From contig NZ_LXGN01000056.1 in the NCBI RefSeq assembly GCF_009372255.1, forward strand, positions 62,001-126,000: a stretch of DNA of 64,000 bases, given 5' to 3'. This DNA comes from Acinetobacter guerrae (GTDB lineage Bacteria > Pseudomonadota > Gammaproteobacteria > Pseudomonadales > Moraxellaceae). A program made the translations under genes and the position numbers. Shown piece after piece: positions 29,354 to 38,656 of the stretch (its first letter is position 1; the number at the start of each line of letters is the position of its first letter). Under the pieces are notes generated by a model that saw only the letters and a program-made list of their open reading frames with translations, made no database searches and had not been told where the DNA came from.

Positions 29354-30040
29354 TTATTTTTCTTTCTCGGAAAATGTTTGTACAAGCGATAAAAATACGG
29401 TGCGACAAGCAAATAGGACATCTTCCTGAGACTGTTTAAACCCACCCATTACCCAACGAATCGCAATTTGAGTGACATAGCCATTAAGTCCTGTCGCGAT
29501 TAAAGAAACTTCCTGTTCTGAGCGTTGTAAATGCGGCATCATCAACATTACAAAGGCTTGTATCATACGGTCAAAGCGCAGCATGGTTTCTTGAATAGTA
29601 GCCTGATTATGTAACTCTTGAACCAACATTGCATCAATATAAATAATACGGGCTAAACGTGGATCATCTTTTAATGTGCGTAATAATGAGCCCAGACCAG
29701 CATCAATCATTTTGGCTGGATCAGGTGCAGCCTGCATGACGCCCTGCATCACATTTTGTTGTAAGGTTTCAATGAGTTTTAAGAAAATGGTTTGAAATAA
29801 ATCCTCACTTTTTTTAAATGATTCATAAAAATAACGTTCGGTCAGCTTGGCTTCATTGCAGACATCTTTTACAGTGACCGAAAAAAATCCCTGTGTTCCA
29901 TAGGTTTCTATCCCTGCTTCAATGAGTTTTTCACGACGTGCATGCTTACGTTCAGTCAAAGACAAGCCTTTAAATTGACGTTCTTTATTGACTGTTTTTT
30001 TGTTCTGTTTCGCATTTAAATCAGATTCTTGTATGGTCAT
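29354..30040 (-). CDS. TetR-family transcriptional regulator
   Basis: A 228-residue repressor-type protein. The N-terminal helix-turn-helix region includes RREKLIEAGIETYGTQGFFSVTVKDVCNEAKLTERYFYESF (in pieces), a clear TetR pattern. The C-terminal ligand domain is not recognised. It is divergent from the SDR gene at 30234, with a palindromic operator between them, so it probably controls that gene and itself. Confidence 0.88.
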   Translation of the reverse strand: MTIQESDLNAKQNKKTVNKERQFKGLSLTERKHARREKLIEAGIETYGTQGFFSVTVKDVCNEAKLTERYFYESFKKSEDLFQTIFLKLIETLQQNVMQGVMQAAPDPAKMIDAGLGSLLRTLKDDPRLARIIYIDAMLVQELHNQATIQETMLRFDRMIQAFVMLMMPHLQRSEQEVSLIATGLNGYVTQIAIRWVMGGFKQSQEDVLFACRTVFLSLVQTFSEKEK

Positions 30041-30145
30041 TGATATCCGCTGTCCTCATTGGCTATGCAGAGTGTAGCAAGTTTTACCCAAAATAACCGC
30101 GTCAGTCATTTGTTTGAGTATTTACTCTAGATCAGGTAGATTATA

Positions 30146-30165
30146 TTGACAATATGTATTGTCAA
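30146..30165. promoter_or_regulatory. Candidate TetR operator, 20-base palindrome
   Basis: TTGACAATA (30146-30154) and its exact reverse complement TATTGTCAA (30157-30165) flank a central TG. It sits between the divergent TetR and SDR genes. The left TTGACA could also be the -35 box of the SDR promoter. A second 12-base palindrome, GAGTA-TT-TACTC, lies at 30116-30127. Confidence 0.7.
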
Positions 30166-30233
30166 AAATATAGTGATTGAATCAGGTACATCGGCATGGG
30201 TTTGTGTACGCGTATTTAAGGAAAAGGTCAGGC

Positions 30234-31070
30234 ATGAAGAATTTTAAAAATAAAGTTGCTGCAGTGACAGGTGCAGGTTCAGGTATCGGGCAGCAACTTG
30301 CTATTTTATTGGCAAAACAAGGTTGTCATTTGTCACTGAGTGATATTAATCAACAAGGTTTAGCAGCAACTGAAGACCTGCTTAAATCTTATAATATTCG
30401 TGTCACCACGCAAAAACTGGATGTATCAGACCGTAATGCTGTAAAGGCATGGGCTGAAAAAACAGTCCAAGATCATGGTTTTGTTAATATGATTTTTAAC
30501 AATGCAGGCGTGGCGTTAGGTTCGACTGTTGATGGTGCGAGCTATGAAGATCTGGAATGGATCGTGAATATTAACTTCTGGGGCGTCGTTTACGGTACTA
30601 AAGAATTTTTACCGTTTATCAAGCAAACTAAAGAAGGTCACATCGTCAATATTTCAAGTCTATTTGGTTTGATTTCACAACCTACTCAATCTGCTTATAA
30701 TGCGACCAAATTTGCGGTACGTGGCTTTACTGAGTCTTTGCGTCAAGAGCTTGATATGCAAAATTGTGGTGTAAGCGCATTGTGTGTACATCCTGGTGGA
30801 ATTCGTACCAATATTGCCAATTCAGCAAAAATGGATGATAGCCTGAAGACACTAGGTATGAACCCTGAAAAATCGATCAAAGCATTTAATAAATTATTGC
30901 GTTGCCCACCTGAAGAAGCGGCTCGCCAGATTTTAGAGGCAGTTTGTAAAGATAAACGTCGTTTGTTGATTGGCAATGATGCAAAAGTGTTGGATCTTAT
31001 ACAGCGTTTTCTACCGACAGGTTATCAGCGTGTCAGTGAGTTTGGCACTAAACTGACCAAAAAACTGTAA
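30234..31070 (+). CDS. SDR-family oxidoreductase controlled by divergent TetR
   Basis: A 278-residue short-chain dehydrogenase with TGAGSGIGQ near the N-terminus, NNAGVALGS, and the catalytic YNATK (SAYNATKFAVRGFTE). The ATG at 30234 follows AAGGAAAAGG and is preferred over an in-frame start 19 codons upstream. The substrate is unknown; divergent TetR-SDR pairs are often linked to lipid or xenobiotic metabolism, which is inference. Confidence 0.88.
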   Translation: MKNFKNKVAAVTGAGSGIGQQLAILLAKQGCHLSLSDINQQGLAATEDLLKSYNIRVTTQKLDVSDRNAVKAWAEKTVQDHGFVNMIFNNAGVALGSTVDGASYEDLEWIVNINFWGVVYGTKEFLPFIKQTKEGHIVNISSLFGLISQPTQSAYNATKFAVRGFTESLRQELDMQNCGVSALCVHPGGIRTNIANSAKMDDSLKTLGMNPEKSIKAFNKLLRCPPEEAARQILEAVCKDKRRLLIGNDAKVLDLIQRFLPTGYQRVSEFGTKLTKKL

Positions 31071-31083
31071 TACAAATACACTT

Positions 31084-31113
31084 AAAAGCCCACTAAAAAT
31101 AAAGTGGGCTTTT
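31084..31113. terminator. Bidirectional terminator between SDR and MATE genes
   Basis: AAAAGCCCACT (31084-31094) pairs with AGTGGGCTTTT (31103-31113), followed by T residues. Confidence 0.9.
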
Positions 31114-31121
31114 TTATACCA

Positions 31122-32489
31122 TTAAATGAGCGCTTTAATGGCTTTTTTCTTCCAGAAAAATTGATAATAGCTTGCCTGTAAGATACATAGGCTGACAAAA
31201 GCCAATGCATAGGCATACCAGATTCCTTTGAGCCCCCAAATCGTACTAAACCAATAGGCACATGGCACTTCAATACATAAAATTGCGGCAATATTAATTA
31301 GCATAGGCATGGTTACTGTGCCACTAGCGCGCATAATCGAGGCGAAAATAGCACTGGCGCCAAAAAATAAAATTGACCACAACACAATAAATAAGAGCTG
31401 TTGTCCGAGTTGAACCACACTGTCATCTGTAATAAATAACGCCATTAGATATTTTGAAAATAAATAGGCCAAAATGACCAATGTTCCAGTAATGATGATA
31501 TTCATCCACAGCGCTGTACGAGTAACACGAGCCAATAAATCTGATTTACCCATCCCAATCGCCTGCGCACCAAAAATAGACGCGGCAATCGCAATTGAAA
31601 GGGCTGGAAACTGAATATAGTTCAAGACCTGATTTACCGCGCCATAGGCAGCCGTTGCATGTGCGCCAAAGCGATTGACCAAGCCCACCACCACCAGTCC
31701 AGCCACCGAGGTTGTCACCATTTGAATGCCAGTGGGAATACCCAACCGCAAAATCAGACGAGTTAACTCGGCATCATAACGAATATGCTTGAGCAAGGCT
31801 AAATCAGGCCTAAGCGGATGATTTTTTTTATTTAAGTAAATAATTAAAAATAAAATAACCAATGCATTACCTGAAATTGTCGCAATGGCAGGCGCAATAA
31901 TTCCGAGTTTAGGAAAGCCAAAATAGCCTGCAATCAGCACAGGCGTAATCACCAAACCAATTAAACTGGTTAAAGACAACGCAACCAAGGGTGTAATACT
32001 ATCGCCCACTCCACGTAAAATAGAGGTGTAAATGATATATACAAATAATAAGGGGCTACCTGCCAACATCCATCGTGCATAAGGTAAAGAGAGATGCAAA
32101 ACGTTAGGATCTGTTCCTAAAGCCAATAAAATATGTGGGGCAAAAAAAGCACCTAAAGCCGCGATAATACAACCGCCAATTATGGTCATAAATAGGGTGG
32201 AACCCACTACACTGCGTACTTTTTCAATATTCTGCGCACCCCATGCTTGACCCACTAACACCGTAGAACCCGCAGATAATCCAATCACAAATGCCATCAA
32301 GCAAAACAGAATAGGAAAAAAAACAGCAACGGCAGCAATCGCATTGACACCCATCATTTGCCCAACAAATACGGTATTAATCGTACCTGATAGATTTTGC
32401 AGGATATTGGTGGCAATCAACGGCAATAAAAATACCAGAAAGGTTTTCCAGAGTTTTTGTTGTTGAATCAGTGGGCGGTGAGGGGGCAT
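31122..32489 (-). CDS. MATE-family efflux transporter
   Basis: A 455-residue inner-membrane protein with about 12 hydrophobic segments in two repeated halves (LPLIATNILQNLSGTINTVFVGQMMG and LGIPTGIQMVTTSVAG regions). MATE proteins export cationic compounds in exchange for Na+ or H+; the substrate is not predictable. It is separated from the aminotransferase gene by about 120 bases. Confidence 0.88.
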   Translation of the reverse strand: MPPHRPLIQQQKLWKTFLVFLLPLIATNILQNLSGTINTVFVGQMMGVNAIAAVAVFFPILFCLMAFVIGLSAGSTVLVGQAWGAQNIEKVRSVVGSTLFMTIIGGCIIAALGAFFAPHILLALGTDPNVLHLSLPYARWMLAGSPLLFVYIIYTSILRGVGDSITPLVALSLTSLIGLVITPVLIAGYFGFPKLGIIAPAIATISGNALVILFLIIYLNKKNHPLRPDLALLKHIRYDAELTRLILRLGIPTGIQMVTTSVAGLVVVGLVNRFGAHATAAYGAVNQVLNYIQFPALSIAIAASIFGAQAIGMGKSDLLARVTRTALWMNIIITGTLVILAYLFSKYLMALFITDDSVVQLGQQLLFIVLWSILFFGASAIFASIMRASGTVTMPMLINIAAILCIEVPCAYWFSTIWGLKGIWYAYALAFVSLCILQASYYQFFWKKKAIKALI

Positions 32490-32608
32490 TCATTCTCCAT
32501 GAATTTGCAAGTGTTATTGTGATGGATTTCCCTGACTGACAAAATAACACGTTGCTTTAAAAAAATTGTTATTTTACGCAAAGACTTACTTAGTAGGCAT
32601 AACAGATA

Positions 32609-33760
32609 TTAACAAGCATTCAGTAAATGTACTGCGCGTTGTAGGGTTTGTTCTGTTTTGGCAAAACAGAAACGGATTAAACGTAAATCGGAAGGTGGTT
32701 GTTTATAAAATACAGAGAGTGGAATAGCGACAATACCTTTTTCTTCAGCCAGAAAATAGCACATTTCAATATCATTTAAATCTGGACGAATTGCGGTGTA
32801 ATCGACCGTTTGGAAATAAGTGCCCTGACACGGCGTGAATTGAAAGCGAGACTGTTTTAAGCCTAAATTAAACGCATCACGTTTAGTTTGATAAAAGTCT
32901 GCCAGTCCAACAATATGTTCTGGGTGTTGCTGCATATATTGGGTGAGGGCAATTTGCGCAGGCGTGTTGCCACAGAAATTGGCGTATTGATAAATCTGTC
33001 GAAATAGCTGCATGAGGGGCGCAGCAGCAACACAATAACCTGTTTTCCAGCCTGTCACATGAAAAGTTTTACCAAATGAACCCACCACAAAACTACGCTC
33101 GCGTAATTCAGGAAAATGTAATGCACTCCAATGCCTAGCGCCATCAAATACTAAATGTTCGTACACTTCATCTGATAGCACGAGTAAATCATGTTTTTCG
33201 ACCAGTTTGATTAACTGTTGCCAGTCCTGATGTGACCAGATTGTACCCGTTGGATTATGTGGTGTATTGACGATAATCATACGGGTACGTGAGCTAATAT
33301 GCGCTGCAACTTTGTCCCAATTCACATTAAACTCAGGGGCATCTAACGCAATATGTACAGGCACACCGCCTGCAACCCGTACCGCAGGATCATAACTGTC
33401 GTAACTTGGGTCAAAAATAATGACTTCATCGCCCGTATCAATGGTGGCTTGAATCGCTGCAAATAAACCAATAGTCGCGCCAGGTGTTATGGTGATCTCG
33501 GTTAAAGGATCAAGCGCAACCTGATCACGTTGTTGAAATTGTATGGCAACTTGTTGGCGTAACGGTAAATAGCCATCCCCTGCGGCATATTGATTATGTC
33601 CATTTCTGGTGGCTTCACATAACGCTTCAATCAAATCAGGCGGTGCAGCAAAATCTGGAAAACCCTGAGAAAGATTCAGGGCATTTAAACGTTGAGCCAA
33701 CGCAGACATGGTACTGAAAATGGTCACACCTTGATCAGGTAATTTGGATGACAGTTGCAT
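32609..33760 (-). CDS. PLP-dependent aminotransferase (YbdL-like methionine aminotransferase)
   Basis: A 383-residue fold-type I aminotransferase. NLSQGFPDF near the start, NTPHNPTG, the Asp/Tyr stretch LSDEVYEHLVF and the PLP lysine in SFGKTFHVTGWKTGY are all present, with a late R (LRLIRFCFAK) binding the carboxylate. The combination resembles YbdL, which prefers methionine and aromatic amino acids; substrate assignment is by similarity only. Confidence 0.85.
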   Translation of the reverse strand: MQLSSKLPDQGVTIFSTMSALAQRLNALNLSQGFPDFAAPPDLIEALCEATRNGHNQYAAGDGYLPLRQQVAIQFQQRDQVALDPLTEITITPGATIGLFAAIQATIDTGDEVIIFDPSYDSYDPAVRVAGGVPVHIALDAPEFNVNWDKVAAHISSRTRMIIVNTPHNPTGTIWSHQDWQQLIKLVEKHDLLVLSDEVYEHLVFDGARHWSALHFPELRERSFVVGSFGKTFHVTGWKTGYCVAAAPLMQLFRQIYQYANFCGNTPAQIALTQYMQQHPEHIVGLADFYQTKRDAFNLGLKQSRFQFTPCQGTYFQTVDYTAIRPDLNDIEMCYFLAEEKGIVAIPLSVFYKQPPSDLRLIRFCFAKTEQTLQRAVHLLNAC

Positions 33761-33792
33761 GGCTCAAACGCTTCTCATTTGGGAAAATAATC

Positions 33793-35100
33793 TTATAGCA
33801 TATAATCGACCAGTGCGCGGATGATGCCTAATACTAGACCAATAAACGCACCCACCACCACGCCATTAACGCGGATCATATGCAGATCACCACCGACTTC
33901 ATTTTCAATTTTGGCAATCATTTCACGTGAATCCCATTCATGAATCCGCTCACTGATATAACGAATAATTTTATCGCTATATTGGTCGCTAAACGCAATT
34001 GCAAGTCCAGTCATTTTTTCATTTAGAACTTCACGCACAGCTCTATTTTGCATCAGGTTTTGACCCACTTGTTCAATTGCAACACGTAAGTTTTGGGCAA
34101 TTCCTGAATCATCTTTAAGTAAATCTTGTTTAATCGCATTACATAAAATGACCACTGCGCCACTGATAAAGTTTAGAACTTGTGGGCTATCAAGAAGGGC
34201 ATTTTTACCTTCATTTAATCGGCGGCTAGCATCACTGTCTGCGTCTGCCAGTTGTAGCATCATGCTTTGTGCGCCTTGTTCAATGCCTTGTCGCCACGGA
34301 TGTTCGGGGTCTGCTAGCATCGACTCGACTTTTTCAATCAGCGAGTCAATGGTGCGCTGTTGTACATCAATCCCAATCCAGCTTGCGCCTTTAGCGAGTT
34401 TCCACACGCCAAGCTCTTTAAATAAGATGCGTGTTAATTCTCGTGCTTGATCAGGATGGGTCACTATCCATTCATGGGCGAGATCAAGTCCACGTTGCAG
34501 TACATCCTGATGGAAGTCATTTTCCAGTACAGCACGTAACATTTCACTGGCGAGAGAGTTGATCTGGGTATTTTTAACCCATTGCACACTATTGGTCTGG
34601 ATAAAACGTGCAATTTGTTCCTGACTAATAAACTCAAATAGTTTGGGAACGGTTTGTTGAATCAATTGCACGATTTGCGTATTATTTTTGGGATTGGCAA
34701 GCCATTGTCCAATCGCCAGACTCAAATCTGTATTGTTTAAACTACGCTCTACCACCTGTGGTGACAGGAAATTTTCCTGCACAAAACGACCCATAGATTC
34801 GGCGATACGCGTTTTATTACGCGGAATAATTTCGGTATGATCCAGCAAAAATTTGGGAATGGGGATCTTGCCAAAAGGATTACGAAACAGCACGGTAATG
34901 GCGTACCAATCGGCTAGCCCTCCGACCACGCCAGCTTCGGCAGAAAGCATCAAAATATGAATGATCCATGCATATTCAGGCCAAAATTTTGCCAATACCA
35001 TGAGTACAACCCATGCCGCAACCGCGCTGAGTAGCGCAATTGTGGCATAGCGTTTACTCCGACTTAAGCTCGGAGAATGAGATGTTTCTTCAACCTGCAT
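33793..35100 (-). CDS. DUF445-family membrane protein
   Basis: A 435-residue protein with membrane segments near residues 18-60 (IALLSAVAAWVVLMVLAKFW) and at the C-terminus (VVVGAFIGLVLGIIRALVDYML). GGLADWYAITVLFRNPFGKIPIPKF in the N-terminal part is the DUF445/YjiN signature. The central part is helical and hydrophilic. The function is unknown. It follows the lipoprotein gene by 14 bases. Confidence 0.85.
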   Translation of the reverse strand: MQVEETSHSPSLSRSKRYATIALLSAVAAWVVLMVLAKFWPEYAWIIHILMLSAEAGVVGGLADWYAITVLFRNPFGKIPIPKFLLDHTEIIPRNKTRIAESMGRFVQENFLSPQVVERSLNNTDLSLAIGQWLANPKNNTQIVQLIQQTVPKLFEFISQEQIARFIQTNSVQWVKNTQINSLASEMLRAVLENDFHQDVLQRGLDLAHEWIVTHPDQARELTRILFKELGVWKLAKGASWIGIDVQQRTIDSLIEKVESMLADPEHPWRQGIEQGAQSMMLQLADADSDASRRLNEGKNALLDSPQVLNFISGAVVILCNAIKQDLLKDDSGIAQNLRVAIEQVGQNLMQNRAVREVLNEKMTGLAIAFSDQYSDKIIRYISERIHEWDSREMIAKIENEVGGDLHMIRVNGVVVGAFIGLVLGIIRALVDYML

Positions 35101-35114
35101 GCAAGCATCCTGTC

Positions 35115-35696
35115 TTAATTTTTGTTGTTGCTGCTGCCCGTGGGTTGAGTGTTTACTGGTTGGGGCAATAACACTTCACCAGACGGACTTAAGCCATATT
35201 TTTTCCCTAATGACTGTAAAATCAAGGTCGCATCAAATGCATCTTGAGATGCAGTTTTTTGATCTTTATAACATTCTATACTATACGATACTTCGACCGG
35301 GTCGATATTGACCACACGTGGTGAATCATAGAATGGATCCGGCCAAAAACCCGGATAACGGCGATAATAACCGTATGGATAATAGTTCGGTGATGAATAG
35401 ACCACTGCTTGGCGGGGTGGTTTCTGGGTTTGATTGCTTGGATCATCCATCACTTTAAAATAACGAAAACCGTTCTGAATCGTGGTTTGTGCGGCTTTAA
35501 CGAGAGTGATTTCTTCAGCCGTACCATAACTCATGTCTGGATCAGCTTTAAAACTGATACGGTAAATCTGGTTATTCAATGGATAGGTTTCAAAATGTCC
35601 AAGCTGATTAAAAGTTCTTGGCTTTTGCGGTGTAGTAGCACATCCTGCAAGCAATAACAGACTTGCCAGTGCAACACTAAGAGTGAGAGATTTCAT
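35115..35696 (-). CDS. Putative lipoprotein (CC0125/CC1285-like)
   Basis: A 193-residue lipoprotein. The signal peptide ends in the lipobox LLAGC, giving Cys near residue 18 for lipidation. The stretch YGTAEEITLVKAAQTTIQNGFRYFKV (in pieces) and the YSIECYKD segment match what I recall of the CC0125/CC1285 family, whose function is unknown. A Tyr/Pro-rich linker (PNYYPYGYYRRYPGFWPD) lies in the middle. The ATG at 35696 has AAGGAG 6 bases upstream; the in-frame GTG one codon earlier is less likely. Confidence 0.75.
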   Translation of the reverse strand: MKSLTLSVALASLLLLAGCATTPQKPRTFNQLGHFETYPLNNQIYRISFKADPDMSYGTAEEITLVKAAQTTIQNGFRYFKVMDDPSNQTQKPPRQAVVYSSPNYYPYGYYRRYPGFWPDPFYDSPRVVNIDPVEVSYSIECYKDQKTASQDAFDATLILQSLGKKYGLSPSGEVLLPQPVNTQPTGSSNNKN

Positions 35697-35742
35697 CACG
35701 GACTCCTTTTATAAGACATACACGGAGTAAAACAAATAATAC

Positions 35743-36282
35743 TTAAAAACTGCTGTTGGGCTGTGTTAAAAATTCGCGTTCTTCAGCAGTTGATTCGCGG
35801 CCCAAAACTTCATTACGATGTGGATAGCGTCCAAAACGATCAATAATCGCTTTATGTTTTTTTTCAAAGTCTAGATTGACAGGATTACCTAAACGTTGAA
35901 ATAGTTTTAGTGCAAACTCATGGATGAGTTTAGATTCACTGTGCATAAATGGCATGTAGAGAAAAGAACGCTGTGGCGGACTGAGTTCTGCATCTAGTTT
36001 CAGATGAAGAGCTTCCTGAGCCAATGTAAGTGCCATAGCATCATGGGCAAAGGCCTGCGCCTGATCCCGATATAAATTTCTGGAAAATTGATCCAGTACA
36101 ATGATTTCTGCCAGACGGCCTTCAGCATCCTGACGCCATGACCATAACTCTGCCTGCGTCGCTTGACGATGAACTTCGGCAAATTGGCTGCGAATTTTTG
36201 CATCAAATTCATCACTTTTTTTAAACCATAAAGGTTCTTGTTCAGGATTAAACCAAAAGTTTAGAATATCTTGTGGATTCAT
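35743..36282 (-). CDS. DUF924-family protein
   Basis: A 179-residue soluble protein. ILNFWFNPEQEPLWFKKSDEFD at the N-terminus, IIVLDQFSRNLYRDQAQAFAHD, YMPFMHSES and RFGRYPHRNEVLGRES are diagnostic of DUF924. Function is unknown. Confidence 0.9.
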   Translation of the reverse strand: MNPQDILNFWFNPEQEPLWFKKSDEFDAKIRSQFAEVHRQATQAELWSWRQDAEGRLAEIIVLDQFSRNLYRDQAQAFAHDAMALTLAQEALHLKLDAELSPPQRSFLYMPFMHSESKLIHEFALKLFQRLGNPVNLDFEKKHKAIIDRFGRYPHRNEVLGRESTAEEREFLTQPNSSF

Positions 36283-36486
36283 TGTAAACGACTCTTTTCC
36301 TATTTATTCTTCAATAAAATCACAAAACAAGCATGTCTTATAGACCAAGTTTGTGATAAAAAATTGCCAAACTGAAATGGCTAATTTTCATAAATCATAT
36401 TCGGGTGCTGCGCTGTCTGGCAGATTTCACGTTATACTAAAGTCATGATTTTTTTCATCGTTCTTTAAAGCAGCGAGCAGGTGTAC

Positions 36487-38064
36487 ATGAGTCAACCCAA
36501 ATCAGCTTCTCCAACTGTCGTGCCGACGTGGGTAGATTCTTCACTCTTAAAAGGGATGTTGCGTGGTATTGAGCGCGAAAGTTTGCGTATGCAGAGCAAT
36601 GGTTTTCTATCGCAAAATCCTCACCCCAAAGCGCTAGGTTCTGCTTTAACTCATCCACGGATTACGACGGACTATTCTGAAGCGTTGATGGAGTTTATCA
36701 CGCCGCCTAAAGAAACGATTCCTGCGGTTTTACAAGACCTTAAAGATATTCATGCAGTGGTTCATCGTCATCTAAATGAGGGTGAAAAACTATGGCCTTT
36801 GTCTATGCCTTGTATGCTCGATGACAAAGAAGAAAATATTCCTTTAGCAGATTATGGAACATCGAATATTGGTCGTTTTAAAACGCTATATCGCCGAGGT
36901 CTGGGAGTACGTTATGGTCGTCGTATGCAAACGATTTCGGGCGTTCATTATAATTTATCGTTCCCTGAGTCGCTGTTTGCTGCGTTACAACAACATGAAG
37001 CAGATCCTGCCTTAAAACAACTGAGTGCACAGGATTATCGTAGCCATCGTTATTTTGGTCTAATTCGTAATTTTATTCGTTTAACGCCTTTGGTTATTTT
37101 TTTGGTTGGCGCTAGCCCATCAGTATGTCGCTGTTTTCTTACCAATCGTGAGCATCATTTACAGCCTTTAGTCAAAGGAACCATGTATTTGCCTGATGCG
37201 ACAGCATTACGCATGGGACGTTTGGGGTATCAAAATTCGGCACAGAAGCAATTGGGTATTCATTATAACGATATTCAAGCTTATCTCGAAGGTTTGCAAA
37301 AAGCAGTCAAAACGCCATATCCACCATTTACCCAGCTCGGTTTAAATGATGAGCAAGGTGAACCGATTCAGATCAATGATCATGTCTTGCAAATTGAAAA
37401 TGAATACTACAGTCTGGTCCGTCCAAAGCAAGTTCCGCAAAATGGCGAAACACCTTCACAGGCTTTGCAAAACCGTGGTGTTGGTTATGTTGAACTTCGT
37501 GCAGTTGATGTCAATCCTTATAGTCCAATTGGGATTGATGAAACCACTGCGGGCTTTTTGGAAGCATTGGCGTTGTATTGTTTATTATCAGAGAGTCCTA
37601 CAATTCATGACGATGAACAGGATTTAATCGAAAAAAATCAGAATACTGTGGTAAATGAAGGGCGTTCACCTGATGCTAAAATTATGAGTCAGACAGGAGA
37701 ACAGTCTGTACAAAATTGGGTGATGCATCATCTTGAGCGGATACAAAAATGTGCAAATTTGCTCGATGAACTTTATCATACCGCCCTGTACAGTGATGCC
37801 CTGGATATCATGCAGCAACGTGCCCAAAAGATTGAGCAAACGCTTTCTGCTCAGGTGATTGAGGATACTTTAACGCATGGTGGTACGTGGAGTTTTGGCA
37901 GTGTTCTGGCACATGACTATGCCAAAATGTACAATGAGTATGAATTAAGTGTTGAAAAAGCGACTTATTTTGAGCAGTTAGCTCAACAGTCTTTGCAACA
38001 ACAACATCAACTAGAGCAAGAAAGTACAATGAGTTTTGATGGCTATCTTGCCCAATTTAGATAA
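36487..38064 (+). CDS. gshA: Glutamate-cysteine ligase
   Basis: A 525-residue enzyme for the first step of glutathione synthesis. GIERESLRM, TDYSEALMEFITPP, GVHYNLSFPES and GVGYVELRAVDVNPYSPIGID are type 1 GshA motifs. The ATG at 36487 is preferred to a GTG two codons upstream. It stands alone; the short spacing to dsbB (17 bases) suggests co-transcription of two thiol-related genes. Confidence 0.95.
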   Translation: MSQPKSASPTVVPTWVDSSLLKGMLRGIERESLRMQSNGFLSQNPHPKALGSALTHPRITTDYSEALMEFITPPKETIPAVLQDLKDIHAVVHRHLNEGEKLWPLSMPCMLDDKEENIPLADYGTSNIGRFKTLYRRGLGVRYGRRMQTISGVHYNLSFPESLFAALQQHEADPALKQLSAQDYRSHRYFGLIRNFIRLTPLVIFLVGASPSVCRCFLTNREHHLQPLVKGTMYLPDATALRMGRLGYQNSAQKQLGIHYNDIQAYLEGLQKAVKTPYPPFTQLGLNDEQGEPIQINDHVLQIENEYYSLVRPKQVPQNGETPSQALQNRGVGYVELRAVDVNPYSPIGIDETTAGFLEALALYCLLSESPTIHDDEQDLIEKNQNTVVNEGRSPDAKIMSQTGEQSVQNWVMHHLERIQKCANLLDELYHTALYSDALDIMQQRAQKIEQTLSAQVIEDTLTHGGTWSFGSVLAHDYAKMYNEYELSVEKATYFEQLAQQSLQQQHQLEQESTMSFDGYLAQFR

Positions 38065-38081
38065 AAACAAGAGGTATATCC

Positions 38082-38600
38082 ATGCAATGGCGTAATTATC
38101 GCTTTATCAATGGATTATTGGTACTTGCCAGCATTGTTGGCATGTCATTTGCGCTGTATTTGGAACATGTAAAAGGGCTAGATCCTTGTCCTTTATGTAT
38201 ATTTCAGCGTGTTGGCTTAATGGTTATGGGAATTTTTGCCCTGATTGCATTTTTGCATAATCCTGTTTCTAACCTAATGAAACGTTTTTATAGCTTACTT
38301 GCGACTTTAGGAATTTTATGGTCAGTTGGCGTGGCGACACGCCATGTCTGGTTGCAAACTTTACCACCAGATAAAGTTCCGAGTTGTGGGCCAGGTCTTA
38401 ACTATTTACTGGATGCCTTACCTTTAAAAACGGTATTGAATGAAGTGCTTTCAGGTTCTGGTGAATGTGCAGCGATTGACTGGACTTTTTTAGGATTTTC
38501 TTTGCCTGTTTGGTCACTGGCTTTTTTCAGTGTGTTATTGCTGATCTGTTTGTGGCAGTTATTGAGAACCTATCCGACTTCCAGAAAAGCAAAGAAGTAA
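38082..38600 (+). CDS. dsbB: Disulfide bond formation protein B
   Basis: A 172-residue inner-membrane protein with four hydrophobic segments that reoxidises DsbA and passes electrons to quinone. The first periplasmic Cys pair is in GLDPCPLCIFQR. The second pair is split between VPSCGPGL and SGECAAIDW in the large periplasmic loop. GAGGTATAT precedes the ATG. Confidence 0.94.
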   Translation: MQWRNYRFINGLLVLASIVGMSFALYLEHVKGLDPCPLCIFQRVGLMVMGIFALIAFLHNPVSNLMKRFYSLLATLGILWSVGVATRHVWLQTLPPDKVPSCGPGLNYLLDALPLKTVLNEVLSGSGECAAIDWTFLGFSLPVWSLAFFSVLLLICLWQLLRTYPTSRKAKK

Positions 38601-38612
38601 TGACTCTTCAAT

Positions 38613-38640
38613 AATAAAGCCAGCAAATGCTGGCTTTATT
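38613..38640. terminator. Bidirectional terminator between dsbB and the lipase-like gene
   Basis: AATAAAGCCAGCA (38613-38625) pairs with TGCTGGCTTTATT (38628-38640). Confidence 0.88.
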
Positions 38641-38656
38641 TATTTAGATGGATTGA

